64,000 nucleotides of DNA from Platycnemis pennipes (GCA_933228895.1 OW121851.1:110071271-110135270), one strand, 5' to 3'; positions 32,984 to 46,135 are shown, counted from the first letter of the stretch. The notes: generated by a model not told the origin, from the sequence alone. Made by a program: numbers and translations.

Positions 32984-35900
32984 TTAGAGAAGGTTCCTAT
33001 GTAAAGCCCTCTAAGGGAGTTTAAATAGGGAATTTGTAGAGACTAAATAAAGAACACAGCAATTGATTATAAAGGTAGGTTTTTCGAGTATTTATTTTGG
33101 AGACTGAAAGGTCGTTTTGAAAATAATATTGGTTATTACATCTAACAAGTTGAGCATTCAAGCAATCTGCGTCGTTTCGCTACTAATTACGGTGTATAAG
33201 AAAAATAAAACACCACTTGTATTTTGACTCGACGTAATAATCTTTAGCTAATTCTGTCTAGTCTAAAGATTTTGTGCTATATGTATTCACATTCTGCGAG
33301 TTTATAATCATTATGCCAATTCGATTACAGCTTCAAAATATAAAATATGAAGGGTGGAGTTGAAAAAAATATTGCTGATATGGTATAATATTTCAATGCA
33401 TACTTTCTGGCTACGTATAAGCTGCGAAAAATTTTTTAATATGTATTTTCCTCGAAGAAAATACTCCTCTTTCTTGTCAACAGTGAAATAATTTTCGCAG
33501 TTACATTCTGTATTTTTCGTCCCAAGAAAAATGGGGTTACTAAATTCCTCATCATTCCGAATGTTTCATCGAAATCCCTGTTGAAATTCTTCCACTCATG
33601 ATGCATAAGGATAACATTTCAATTTGTTTAGGTTCTGAGATGAATTTTTATTTGGCCTTGGAATTTTGCTCAGTTGTTCGTCGGATAGGGGAACTTACCA
33701 CTTGGCGTGACTTACGTATATTACCTCTCAATGTCCTTTTGGCCTACCGAATGTGTCTGCCGACCTTTTCGTACAAGTGCTGGCAGTTTCTTGAGATAAT
33801 TTTATGCTTTCGCTCATTGGTATTCCGATTTAATTTACTGCCTATTATACTCTTTTTCGTTATTTCGTATGGTAACTTAATTGCGGATCGGCAACTTGTT
33901 AGCAGTATTCTATTCTTTCAGACGATAAAGGTTAGAGATTAATATTTTAAAAGTGGTTTTTCTTTTATGCGCTCCCCAAAACTTTGTTTGGTTTGAGATA
34001 AAATATCATTCGTGCGGTTGAAACTTCGTGCACGATAAATGTAAAACATATAAGCGTAAAATCGAAATGTTAGCATGCTGTTTCCGCTCAACTGGTTGAA
34101 AATTTCTGTGGGGTATGGGGAATCGCTGATTACTTTATCTGTCATGATTCAACAGATATTCTTATTAATTCTTCAGTTAAAATCACGCAACAGATAATTT
34201 TTCAACCAACCATTTCAGATCACGGATTTATTTGGCTGATTTTTCAACCCACTCGCCAAGGATGGGGAGAGCAGATTTTAATTTATTTCCTCCCATAAAG
34301 CGTACAGTTATCTTCGGGGTTCCCCTTAAAATTCGAGGGTTTTGTTCTAATTGAAGATAATCAAGGGACCAAAAAGGTGCATGCAAATGTGGGATTTTTA
34401 TTTGCATACTCTCGCAGTGGGCGGTGAGCTTTTTAGATATAATTCACATGCATTAATACTGACATTCGCATTCTATGTAGAAATATCGTTGCCGACCAAC
34501 TTCAAAAATTAAATAGCGAATAAAGTTGATCGGTAAGTGTACTTGGCAAAGCATTATGGTTTCTTAGCGGATGTAGCTAGGTATGCTACGAATTTTTGAG
34601 AAAGGTACATGCCGTTCTTTCACTTTTAGTGGGCAAAACATTGAATTACAAGGTAAAAAGGAGGGCAAGGATTTATTTTTTATAAGTTACTGCGTAAAAT
34701 TACCCAAGGAGTCCATGGTTACAGGTTTCCATTCTTCTTTTGAGAAAAATCAGTCAGCCTCGTAGAAAAAAAATTGTCTGTGTAGCTAGTTTAATAATTA
34801 AATCTTTTTGTAGGTGGCGTGTTATTACAAAGAGACGGGACTTTGGACTTCTCCGGATAAATTACATTTTTTCAATGCCAGGATCTTTCACGCAAGCCAC
34901 CGGTGGCACGGAGGAATGGTTTGAACTTCGCTGCCAAAAGGAGAATTTTACAAGCCATTAACCTTGGTACCTACACAGTGAATCATACGCTTACCAAACA
35001 GGACCATCAAGTTTATTACAGGTGTATCCGACCACAGTACGGAGATACTCTGGTTGGATGTTTTGAAGTTTGTAACCAAAATGGGTTCAATGCTGGTATC
35101 GTGGTATTAGAATAAAAAAACCTCGCATATTATCAGGTTTCATGCCTGTTGATTTATTCGTATTTGCTCTTTAATGTCTTTATGGATCTAGTGGGTTTAA
35201 GTTCTCATTTGGTTGAAGATGTATTGTCATTAAAGGTGAAGAAGCTGTGATAAATTCTTGTTTATTCGTTTGGTAATACATATTTGAGGATGTATGAAAA
35301 CACCATTCTTCTTTTGCTGTTGGTGAATGGACATGTCGACATAGACCTTGTTAAATAATTGACAATTGGCCTCAGTAATGAGTAGACGAGGCCAAACTTG
35401 ATCAATATGCATTGAAAATTCATGTTTTTATTTCTAAATTAAAAACTCGAACTCAGGTTCAATCTTTATGGTTACCTACCAGTCGGAAACTCTTTTAAAA
35501 TTAGTGTGGCTTAAACTTTGCAATGACATGGATTTTGTAGAGCTTCATACGAAAAAACAAATGGGCTGTGGGTCACGTGTCGAAAAAAGTTCATTTTATC
35601 TTAAGTGAAATATTTATGATCTGTTATTTAACTTGAACTATTAAATGAATTTGAATTGTTCCGAAATAATTATGTATTATGTAAACATTCCCGTACAAGA
35701 AAATCAGTTGCCAATAATGGGTTTTCACAACTTGCTTACTCTTACGATCGCGTCATCGTGATTTTTTTAACCACGCTTAGGAAAGAGAAACTGTCTACTG
35801 TTAGATGGTTCAAGACATGAATAAATATTGAGGCTGAGAAATTCTTGATCCCGGACTAAATTTTATCCAAAATATTTTTTTATGTACCTACTCTTTCTCC

Positions 35901-36039
35901 CCCACCAAGGACACCTCTTCCTTTAGCCATGCCAAACTTTATTTTAAGACACTATCCGATGAAGGTCACAATTATTTGTATGTTTTTTCTTATCTGTGCC
36001 GTTGTCACATGCATATGTTGGTAACTAAATATGGTGAAT
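32984..36039. other. Non-coding stretch, no recognisable gene
   Basis: Frames of up to 114 codons (33598-33942 and 34903-35115, +) carry no recognisable motif. No repeats are evident. Confidence 0.45.
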
Positions 36040-36070
36040 AATATTTTCTTCCTTTATTTTTCAGGTAAGT
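36040..36070 (+). promoter_or_regulatory. Candidate recursive splice site (ratchet point)
   Basis: The pyrimidine tract TTTTCTTCCTTTATTTTTCAG ends at 36064 and is followed at once by GTAAGT (36065-36070). A strong acceptor directly joined to a consensus donor is the signature of recursive splice sites described in long fly introns. A branch-like TAACTAA lies at 36022-36028. It would imply a plus-strand gene with a long intron across this point. Confidence 0.5.
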
Positions 36071-36225
36071 CAAGAAACGGAGTTTAGAATTCGAAACGAA
36101 TCCAGGGTCACAAAGGGTTTCCAGGATTGGTGAGCCGTCGAATATAATTTTTAGCTCATATAAAAAGTCAGTAAAATTATTTATACGCTGGTATGAGTGA
36201 AATTCATCTAAATATAGTCTTCCTT

Positions 36226-36446
36226 GGTTTTAACACCGTGTGGGACTGCCCACCACCGACGTTTTGACGAGCAACTTCCTCACCGTATCCTGGGCTATTT
36301 TACACTCAACGAATAAATCACAAGCGTAAGTGAATTTTTCACTGACGCTTCTGATTTATTTGCTGCATGTTGAATATCCCTGAAGATGATGAGTATGTTT
36401 CCCGGAGATGGAAATGTCGGCGATTTGGAGTCGTATCCGTCAAACC
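36226..36446. mobile_element. Foldback element with Penelope-type hammerhead-like arms
   Basis: The arms are about 36226-36334 and 36338-36446. The centre is a 23-bp stem with two mismatches (AATAAATCACAAGCG paired with CGCTTCTGATTTATT). The right arm reads CCTGAAGATGATGAG and then GGAAATGTCGGCG. The left arm on the other strand reads GATACGGTGAGG and then CAAAACGTCGGTGG. These resemble the CTGANGA...GAAAYGTCGG signature at Penelope-like element ends. The outer parts of the arms are well diverged. Confidence 0.5.
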
Positions 36447-38363
36447 TTAGAAGACCTTCTCCAAATTATACACCTGTAAAGTCTAAACCCCTTCATTGTA
36501 ATCCCATTCATGTTAACCCCTTCATTCATCTTCCCGTAAAGTTCATAATTTAGAGAATGATATATTGTATTACAGTGTAATAATATTTTCTTGCAGTCGT
36601 TGAAGATTAGTTTTAACCTCCGTAAGGCGTTCCGTTCCCATCACTAAACAAATAGTAATTCTGCGTCACGAATGGGGAAATTATATAGGGCGTTACTCTC
36701 TTAAAATTCTCTCCGCAACGGGAATGTCCCGTAAAAATTATTATACGGACCTATTCTTTCACAAGCATTACTTTTTTAGGGCATCCGTATATTGTGCAGG
36801 TTTTAAAACAAACAAATACACGCATACACCGTAGAAACTTGCTGTGGAACACTTCTAAATTCCAAAAAGCGTTTCGTGTACGTGACAGTATTATTTATAC
36901 TGTGGTGAATTATGTAGTGCAATTAGACGCTTATAATGGTCATCGTCGCAGTTGCAATTTACAGTTGGAAAATGTCCGTATCCATTGCGATTAGAACTGA
37001 AGGTCGTCTTGTACAAAATTGTCTTGAAAATGTATTCTTGCATTACACAAGCCTTTTATTTATTTCTTAAAAGTTCTACGGGTAAAAACCCTATACGAAA
37101 TAATTCATATTTGTGGCACAAGTTAGTTGGCATAAGTTTTGAGTTCGTAAGAGTTTCGTGAGCTGTATTCATTTATCATTTGACAAGAGCACGGGCTTGT
37201 TAATACGTTGCATAAAATTGAGGTCTCTTATTATATAGGGGTCTTAAAAAGGCTGAACGATTTTACGCGAAAACCACGACGAAAGTAATACCTTTTAGGG
37301 ATAATAAGTGCATACTTAACTTACTTAATAGCCAGGGTTCCCGTGGATAGGTAGTTTTACTTTTTGACTTCAATTTATGGTACCTAGTGTTGGTGACGTT
37401 ATGAAATATGTAATATCAAATCTGTAATATTTAACCTTAAACCGCTGCAAATGTCCTTCATTTATTGAATTACCGGCTAAATACACGTGCAGAAATGGAC
37501 GATAACCGAGCCTGTATACTTTATTTGTATTATCATATCCAGTGAAATAACATTCTCCTGAGGAATTAATATGTATGTGAAAAGTATTCAATTATGAAAT
37601 GACAATATGTAACAATTGCTCTTGCGATTCCCGTAATAGTTTGGAGAAGGAATAGTCGTCTTTTACATACAACATCGAACAAGATATCCTATTGGTAGAC
37701 TCCAAATGCATATGCTAGTTTAATTACGTCACGCCAAGTTACTCTTGTATTAACACCAGTTGAATCTACATCGCATCTGCGGCTTATATTTTGCTTCAAT
37801 TCTGACTTTAATAAGAGCAACTTGACGAGGCCTATACACCTGCATAAGGCGGTCTTCTAACCTTTTTTGCTCCTCGTTCGTTCTGAAAACTTATTGACTG
37901 ATTCTCTGTTATGCTGAGTAATTTTTCTCCACAAGCTCGGAAACTGGTTGGACAATTATTTTTTGAGCATCATACTACGTACGCTATGGCTAAATGAAAT
38001 GGCAATCGATTTTTGCTCTGGGTTCCTGTCGTATTTTACCATTTTGAGTCCTCCTATCACAAGGAAGTCCTCGGAGGTTTTTATCTACTTCATCCTGTTT
38101 CTGTCAAAATTTACCTTGTATCTAAGGACCTCAGATTACCTTAGAATGTAGAATAATATGTGATATTCTCTTTTGAGAATTTATGGCCTGGACAGGGGTT
38201 CCTTTCCTCACATACTCGGCCCATGAGGTGATAGCATACATAATTATGGAACGAATAATAGTCTCCTGAATTGGACTGACAACATTTTTGTGCTGACATG
38301 CCAATATATTTCTCGTGATTCATATCACATAGCCGCGATCATCCATAGGGTAAGAATACCTTA
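36447..38363. other. Non-coding stretch
   Basis: No supported feature. Confidence 0.45.
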
Positions 38364-38564
38364 CTTTGTATTTTACACACTTTTATTGAGAAACTCTACC
38401 GGTTTCGACACCCCCGTGTCATTTTCAAGCGTCTTCTCCTTATATACACCTCCAAGGGTGTTCTCCTTATATTCTCCTCCAAGGGTGTTAAGAACACCCT
38501 TGACAATGACATGTGAGTGTCAAAACCGGTAGGGTTTCTCAATAAAAGTGTGAAAAATACAAAG
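38364..38564. mobile_element. Foldback element, 48-bp inverted ends, hammerhead-like core
   Basis: The arms 38364-38411 and 38517-38564 match at about 44 of 48 positions and include TTTATTGAGAAAC and ACCGGTTT. Going inward, the left arm (minus strand) reads TTGAAAATGACACGGGGGTG, then TCGAAACCGGTAG; the right arm reads CTTGACAATGACA, then TGTCAAAACCGGTAG. Stem II (TGACAC with GTGTC) and the GAAA box fit a hammerhead; the CUGAUGA box is degenerate. A short tandem CTCCAAGGGTGTTCTCCTTA lies in the middle. Confidence 0.65.
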
Positions 38565-40117
38565 TTTTTTTTACGCTATGTCACTTTTTCATAAAGTATC
38601 GCCTTATTCTATTCAATTTATACTATCATCCATGTGCTAAAATGATATTTCCTTTTGCGTTTGAGTGCAATATGGCTTTTATGCGTGTTTATGATAGTAT
38701 TCAAAACTCTGTGTCGTGGAGAGATGGCGAAAAATTAAAAGAAAACATAGCACGCGGTAAAATTTCACAGGGAAAGTTATCAAGTGCCGTGCTTTGTTTT
38801 ATTCATAATTCATTTCCATGAAGTGGATCCGTCATAAATCCTGCCGCGTTTGAAGTAGATAAGCCTTGTGGGTGCGGAAGAGTGTCTCTATATCACAGTG
38901 TAGTTAAATCAAAACCGACTTAACTATTCTTTATTTTAAAAGCGTAACTTTTGTTGATCTGTACGACACGAAATATAAAAAAGAATATTTTTTATGCTCT
39001 CATACTTTTCCAGCACACAGTATTCCACATGCAGATATTTTTCGTTTGTGTAATTTTCCACGGAATCCATTAAACTATTTATTCTCTCATAGTAAAGGAA
39101 ATTAAAATAGCAGTTTTGGGAATCTCATTCCCGTCCCGTCATTAATGACCAGATTTAATAAGTTCAGGAATTCGTAAGGCCATCGCAACTTTAAATTTGT
39201 ATGTATCCAAAAAAAACAACTATTCCACGAGAATGGAGGTTATGAGACCGCTGACACTTTTTGTTTATTTATTTACATGTTGGTAGGCGTAGAAGGGAGG
39301 TTGCATACAACTGGTAAAAAAAATTTAGGATCCATGAAAAATTGGAAAAAAATCCGATCCAGACATCTAAGTTAAGTGTAAGGTGGTCTCCAGTATATTA
39401 GTCAATTTTAACAGGTTTTGCTATGTGGTTAGGTATCTTAATCTCTGTTAGAAATCAATCCTCAATAATCCTAAGTAACACTAATTAATTAAATAGGATA
39501 ACTGAAGGGGAATAATTCCCAAATAATTATGACCATGTCATAACGTACTCGTACGTAGTGAATTAGGACCTTAGCTCTCGACACACCTGAAAAATAATAG
39601 CATTTTTTACGTTAGGAGATTTTTACTGTTAGAAAAAAACTCGGAAAAGTGTAGTTAGGACAACCTCCTGCCTAACTTGCATATACTGCATGCTTGAATG
39701 CGCGTTCTCTGTCGCTGATGCCCACGGAGAAGCGTTCCGTCTTTCACGTAGTAATGGCACTGAACCCTCCAGTAAGCTACGGTACGTGAAGAACCGAAAA
39801 TGTTATTTCCTTGCTTTCACACTGAACGATCCATATTCTCTCATGATGAATCACATGACCACACTCATTCAAGCGGTCTATCTATACTTTTTCTAAGCCA
39901 GGAAATATATGACCACCCTCCTTGTAACCTATTTTCATCGCATGAAAGGGAAAGAGAAGTAGTTGGGAATGAAAATTTAATGGCAACTTTCCCCAAGAAG
40001 AGATTCTGAATGCATTGTGAGACCCATCGGAAAGCTATTACGGAGGACCTGCTTGTCAGATCCTCATCCTGAGAGCAAATACTCATCCACAGAGATGAGA
40101 GAGATCCTCATCCACAT
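38565..40117. other. Non-coding stretch
   Basis: No supported gene. A tail-like run of T/A sits just before the SINE at 40118. Confidence 0.45.
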
Positions 40118-40305
40118 TTTATTTATTTATAAATAACCCTAAAACAACCAAAGGTCTTTACATCGGGCTACTTAACAACTCACAGTTAAACAAGCGCAGA
40201 CATCCATGGCCCAGGAAGTGAAAATCCTCCCCGAGCGGGATTCGATCCCGCGACCCTGGGATTGAAAGGCGAGGGATTTACTCCGCCGCCACCTGGGGCC
40301 GGCAT
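40118..40305 (-). mobile_element. tRNA-derived SINE (family 3), near full length
   Basis: Reverse-complemented, it starts GCCCCAGGTGGCGGCGGAG (A-box region), continues with GGGTCGCGGGATCGAATCCC (B-box) and GAGGATTTTCACTTCCTGGG, and ends in AAATAAATAAAA. The head pairs roughly like a tRNA acceptor stem (CCCC with GGGG). Confidence 0.78.
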
Positions 40306-42299
40306 TTGATTTTGGCATTTGATTTGACCACACTTCCCCAAGCCAGCTCACTCGCAAGAGTCCACCAGGGGGGTTATTTTGTAATCCCACCTTTTTAATG
40401 ACTCTTTGCGGGAAGGCGGGAGATCCGTTTCGCTCTCTTAATGATCGGCTCACGAACGGTTCGAGAATTGTCAGCAACAGTGTTTGGGAAATAGTGATAC
40501 AAAATATATACACAGATAATTCAAGTTAATAATAAAATAAGCATTTCAAACAAAGCATACCTTCAAGTGCCCAATATATTGCAGTTGAAAGTGCTGAAGT
40601 TCTTCACGTTGTGCAAATTCCAAAAATACAATTAAAAATCGTTTGTATCTTTCTCGCTCTTGCTTTTTTTCCAACTCAAGCTTCAAGTGAAAATTATGGT
40701 GGCTCCATTTCACGTTCTTTATGAAGATGGGATGGGAACTAATGGCAGGCGGAGATAATGAAACGGATCAAGAGTCGAAAGATACGGATCAGATGAATCG
40801 CTAAAAGACCGGCAGTTCACCGCTTGAGATCCGAAGATGGTCACGCCGCCTGGGTGGCGGAGTTAAACTACGAAAAAGTGACATTTTATGACGTATTCTC
40901 ACTAAAGTGAGATTACAAAATCCCCAGGAAGAGTTCCCCTTTGACATTGTTGGAGTCTGGCGGCAGTTTGGCGTCAACAACACACTCAAGGCATTATTGA
41001 GGCGATGCAGCGCGAACACATCTAATTGTTTCGTTACATTATGGAATCGATGATTTATTCTCGTGTTTAAATAGTAGGCTGGAAATTTAGTTGTATTCTA
41101 AACCTCGGCGAAAAATAATGCTTGCATATTTTTTTGCAATATGAAATCATGTAATGCTACATTAATGTTTAGGATAATATTTTGTATTGGCCGCAAGAAT
41201 TAGTTGCATGAGTCGTAATCACTTGATCTATTGCCAATCTTTGCCACTGCTATTTTCTATCTAACAGTTTTCATACACAACCAGTTTTATTTTTCATAGC
41301 TACTAACTACGAACGCGTACAGGAGGGATTATTCGGCATATTGCTCATTAAGAATGCACAGTAAGTCGTAGTGTTTGTAATTTTATATTTATATTTTATT
41401 TCCTGATTTATATGCTGCCCAATTGGGAGATAGCTGTTTCCTTTAGGAATTGATGAAATCGCCAATTCATTAATTCATTATTGGTAGATAACTTCTACGT
41501 TGAGGATCGCTTGAGGTATTTGCGCTTATTAAATTCATTAACACTTTGAACCCCGAATTGAAAGATGTTTCAAACGAATATTTTGAGAAGCATATTCTGT
41601 TTAAAATACAAGGCATGAAGGGATAGCCGGAGAAGTGTTGTTGAGGGAATGTAATGTGAGATTGTCTTTTAGAAGGATGTCGGGTAATAGTCCTCTGAAG
41701 CTGTCCCAGAAACGCGTCCGTGAATGATGATGGCATCAAGTCTCGCTTTTCTCTGCTCACATGCTTGCCATAATGGGATCCCATCGTTCACATTTCTCGC
41801 CCTCTATCTGTGTTGTGGTTGTCCCTGTACCACTCTCAGTGATGACCAAGGCCTAGCCGACACACTTGACAGGAAGCTAGCCGAATCTTAACGAAATATA
41901 AATGCCGCAGTAGTTGGTCGGAATTTCTGTGAATGCGTAGTGATTTGCGGCATATTGCTCAGCAAGAATGCCCAGTAATTAAACTTCATCTCAAATTTAG
42001 TAGGTGGCCAAGATTGCAAGGCAGCGTTAACTTATTCTGTATGGAGGAAATCCTGTTCCTGGTCCCTCCGTATTTTTGGTGACTGGTTCTAATTTAATTA
42101 GGAATTGTTTGCACTTATACTGTATAACCACTGTCTAATTTTTGCATAAACCTTGCCCATACAGGAGACCACAATTATAAAGTAAATGAATTGAATTTTA
42201 ATGGAAATAGTTAGAAATACCTTACGAATAATACATTTTCTCAGTGATCAACAGAAAAATTTAGTCATTCACCGCCCACTTTCAAAGCCAAAGCTTCTG
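40306..42299. other. Non-coding stretch with one dispersed short repeat
   Basis: A 31-base segment (CGGCATATTGCTCA... to ...CAGTAA) occurs at 41334-41363 and again at 41948-41978 with a few mismatches. No gene or element boundary is evident. Confidence 0.5.
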
Positions 42300-42309
42300 A
42301 GTTAAAAGT

Positions 42310-42495
42310 GCTGGCGTTTGTATTTTATTTATAGATGCCCCTGCTTCATATGTTATGAGGCACTATCTATCCAATAAATAGACATAATAAAACATGATAT
42401 CCATGGCTGAGATGACGTTCGAACCCGCAAACCTTTGGGTAACCCTCTTCTCAATCACATGCAATACCTTTTCTATTAAAGTAATTGCTACCACG
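42310..42495 (-). mobile_element. Degenerate tRNA-derived SINE
   Basis: Reverse-complemented, GGTTTGCGGGTTCGAACGTC carries a B-box, and GGCGTGGTAGCAATTAC could be the A-box. CATCCATGG-like sequence follows, as in the family 3 copies. It is old and imperfect. Confidence 0.5.
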
Positions 42496-44356
42496 CCAGC
42501 AGTAAATTTTATGGCTCCCTACGGACTATAGCAGTCTCAGTATCTAGCTACTACAATATACTCCGGGTGATGTGGTGCATATTTTTGTTGTTCTCCCATT
42601 TCAAAACTTTACAATTGTATTTATCTTTTTTTCTGCCCATCTCAACTAACGACTGAGCAATATCACCTCCTAATACCGTCGCGTCTGCCCAGGACTGCTT
42701 ATTATAAGAGTGGTCGCGCTTATTGCAATGCTGTCCTTTAAAAGGTCAACCTACTATTCGCCACTAGGTACGGACGCTTTACGATTAGCTCAGAAGTAAG
42801 AATGATAGCCCTAGAAATATGATTTTACAGGAGTATTATTAAGATTGAATGAGTAGGGCAGAACGGTGTCATAGAATTTATAAAATGAGTGGGGAAAAGG
42901 TGAACTTGAAAAATAAAACTGATGGAACAATGTGAAAACCCTTGCGCAGGGTAGGTACCAATTGTCGAAGGCAAAGTTAATTTGAGGCAACTGGAAAGGA
43001 AGAACTCAAATTGGGTACTTGCAATAAGTAGTAAATGGCACATAAGTGGTTAATTTGGGAAAAATGAATATCCCTGAGGGTCGTAGAATCTGGTGGATGG
43101 CTGACTCAGACCAATTACAGGATTAATGAATATCGGTGATGCATTGAGGGTGATTGGTGTCATAAGAAAACTTTGGTAAAATATTCAGAGGGAGACACTG
43201 ATTTGAGTTATCGTTAACCATTTGAGAATTTACAGCCCTATGTTCAGGTCGAACTGCAGTCTTTGCGTTCTTCCGCGTCCTAGCATTCGTCGTGAACCGA
43301 GCATTTGAGTTCCTTAACATTTGTTCCCTGAGACTTCGCGTGTCCTGCCTTCATTACTCCGCGTCGGAAGCTTTTGCCCTGAACCCCACCCACCTTCCGT
43401 CCAGGATGGTTGATTTTCCACTCGAGTTGAGCTCGCGGGGGAGGCGGGTGGAACGGGGTGAAAGGGACCGGAGGAAAGCTTCCGTCCCGTTATTTCCCAC
43501 ATGCCAGTATCTATTTTTTTTCGAACGCGTTTTCTCTCATATTTGGAATACTTATCCCTTGTGCTGCGAATATATTAATTTTAAGGCCAAAGGAACCTTC
43601 ATTGTGTTCGCCGCCTTTACGTTGGTGAGAGCGAGGGTGCGGGCTGGATCTGAGTAGGCGTGGTGTGTTATTAATCGATCTGAGATTCGCGTGTCTTCGC
43701 ACTATCCCCTGACGGTCAATGCACCCCGCCTCCTTACTTTCCTTCTTTGCCCTAACGTTGTATTGCCCTCATCTAACTCGCCCCCCACCCACCTCAATTC
43801 ATCCCCCAATACCCCGTACCCTTTATTAGGTCCTCTCCCGTTGGGGCCCGCATGATGGGCGTGACATTCAAATTCTGCACACTTGCACCTTATCATTTTT
43901 TCCTCTCTAAAATCGTTCCTCCTGTCTTTTTTTTGCCACTTTTGATGAAGGTTCACTCTCCTGACTCGAGGTCGAAGACCCCAAAAAAATACAACCTTAA
44001 CGGCTTCGTCGAGCAACACCTGCATTATCTACGCCGACCTCCCGCGGGAGATGGGAGTGCGGCAGAAAACTGTTTCTAGCGCTCCGCGTCGGTGTTCGAA
44101 TAGATAACGCCGTCGCCTACTTCTTTTTTTTAGTTTGAATTTCAGGCCTCCAGGACGAGTAGAATTTATATCCTCTGGTCTGAGCTAGCAGAGCTTGTGA
44201 TAGCGTTGATCTGGCCGTTTAAATGCAAAGTGGAGTAGATTTTTTTATGATTCATGTCACCACCCGTTGTTTATTGAATTTGACACTGCGCATAGGCTGC
44301 ATGAGTGGGTATGTATCATATAAGCTATTCTTCGTTCGAGTTAGCAATCGTCAATA
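42496..44356. other. Non-coding stretch, partly CpG-rich
   Basis: No recognisable gene. At 43370-43480 and 43990-44110 CpG content rises (for example GAGCTCGCGGGGGAGGCGGG at 43430-43449). Open frames (121 codons at 43292-43657) have no known motifs. A regulatory region is possible but unsupported. Confidence 0.35.
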
Positions 44357-45621
44357 CACTGTAAAAAGTAGATCTAATTTTAAGGTACAAAAGTGATCTG
44401 AATTTCAGATGCAACAATTTTAAGACAGGGTATGTTGAATTTCAGCAGTAATATCTTGTCTAAAAATAAGGCAGGTGAACGACTGAAAATCAGACCAAGT
44501 GGACTTATTTTCAGATAGGCCTATACTGAATTTAAGACAGCCCTGGCGTGGTAATAATGCGGGTTGCTATTGAAATTCAAGCCTATTCTGAGGGGATGTC
44601 TTATTTTAAGGCAGGTGCAGGACTGAAAATCACACCACGGGACTTATTTTAAGAGTCCCATGCTGAATTTAAGACCAGGGCTGTCTTAAATTCAGCATGG
44701 GCCTATCTGAAAATAAGTACCACGTAACAATGCGGGTTGCTATTGAAATCAAAGCCTACTTCTATGCAATGTCTAATTAAAATACTAGATATTTAAACAC
44801 TTCACACGAACACAAACCAAAACCCTAATATTTCATATTTTTATTCGATGATACTGTTTCACTGACTAAATTCTTCAATAGAGCAAACGTAAGTCATAGA
44901 ATTTCCATTGAAAAAGATTCCAGGACTGAAATGGGAACACATGGACAATAACTTCAAAGATAATATGAAAACGTGTACTTTGTATGGAAACAAAGTAATC
45001 CATACAAAGTCTTCGATACCACAGATGTGTGTCAGTATCTTCAAACCGAAGCAGGAACTGTCACTTGATGAGGGCGACTATTTTTTAGTTCTTACAACCA
45101 TGTCGCGTAGACAAAATAAGGAAGTTTACTCTCAGGATACGTCACTCAGACACAACTGGCTCCCTTCTGCAAATAAACTAAGTATCATTGCCACATTCTC
45201 ACACCATTAATTCATCTCACGAAACTTATTTCACCTACTTACAATGAAATTTGACTAGACTTCGAATTTTACTTCCTTACGCTTCGTAATTCTTGTTGAC
45301 ATCCTGCTCCCTGAGGTTGAATGAAAAACACTGCGTTTTGTTTATCCTGCTCCCTGGTTACGCTCCGCCCATCAGTCTCTGCTATTGGCTGGTTAGATTC
45401 AATTGCGGAGCCAACCAAGGCTTGCTTACTTTCAGCCCGGGTGATCTGAATTTCAGATCACAACCATCTCATTTTCAATATGCAGTGGTTATGGTCTTAA
45501 AATAAGACGGAGGTGTGTCTGATTTTCACGCATCATGAGTCTTAAATTCAGACCACTACCTTAAAATCAAACAGCGCTTAAATTCAGATCTCACTGAAAA
45601 TCAGATCAACTTTTTACAGTG
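44357..45621. mobile_element. 1.27-kb TIR element, copy 2
   Basis: About 94-95% identical to 31714-32983 over its full length in the same orientation, with small indels (for example at 44640-44660). The ends are CACTGTAAAAAGTAGATC and, on the other strand, CACTGTAAAAAGTTGATC. Its flanks differ from those of copy 1, so the two are separate insertions and not a segmental duplication. The 100-codon frame 44908-45210 is frameshifted in copy 1 and is probably not a gene. Confidence 0.88.
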
Positions 45622-45849
45622 CATTCTCTTAAAAATGCAGCGCCGTTTTCCTTTTTTGGGTTCGAACTTTTTCCTAGCACCTAAATTTTAAAGCTTGATT
45701 TAGCGTTTTATTTCTCACTTCTTTGTTGGTTTTCGCTGTTTTTTCCTTTTCAGTTGCTTAATGAAACTTCTAGTTTTGGGTTCGACACCTAGTTTTGAAA
45801 TATCTTTCTTTTGAAAATGAGAGTATTTTACGTTTTTGAATTCGGGTTT

Positions 45850-46135
45850 CATTGGCGGCTTAAGTACTGGCCTCCAATCCTGAGGGTTTAGGTTCGAATC
45901 TGGGTCAGTGGAAGGCATATTTATTTAATATTCCAGTCTTTTATTTACTTGAGTTCACTTTTGAGAGCGTTTCGAGCTCAGTAGGTACTCCATTCATGAG
46001 ATGGTACGTAAAGTCATGGGCTCCATGGGGTCTTTCGTTAAGAGGTGGCTAATGCTGAGAGCGGATTTTTCTCCACCACTCTCTAAAATACTTACCTCTT
46101 TCCAACTACCCCACTTGACTTTGGTTGCCGCCCGT
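45850..46135 (+). mobile_element. tRNA-derived SINE (family 1), old copy
   Basis: Shows GCTTAAGTACTGGCCTCCAA, a B-box-like GGTTCGAATCTGG, then GTACTCC, TTTCGTTAAGAGG and TTCTCCACCACTCT, in the same order as the full-length copy at 63160-63498. Substitutions and gaps are many. Confidence 0.7.

Noticed and set aside
44908..45210. 100-codon frame inside copy 2 of the phased-array element
   Set aside because: Copy 1 has a one-base insertion that breaks it, most differences between the copies change amino acids, and the antisense strand is equally open. No motif of a transposase or other protein is seen.
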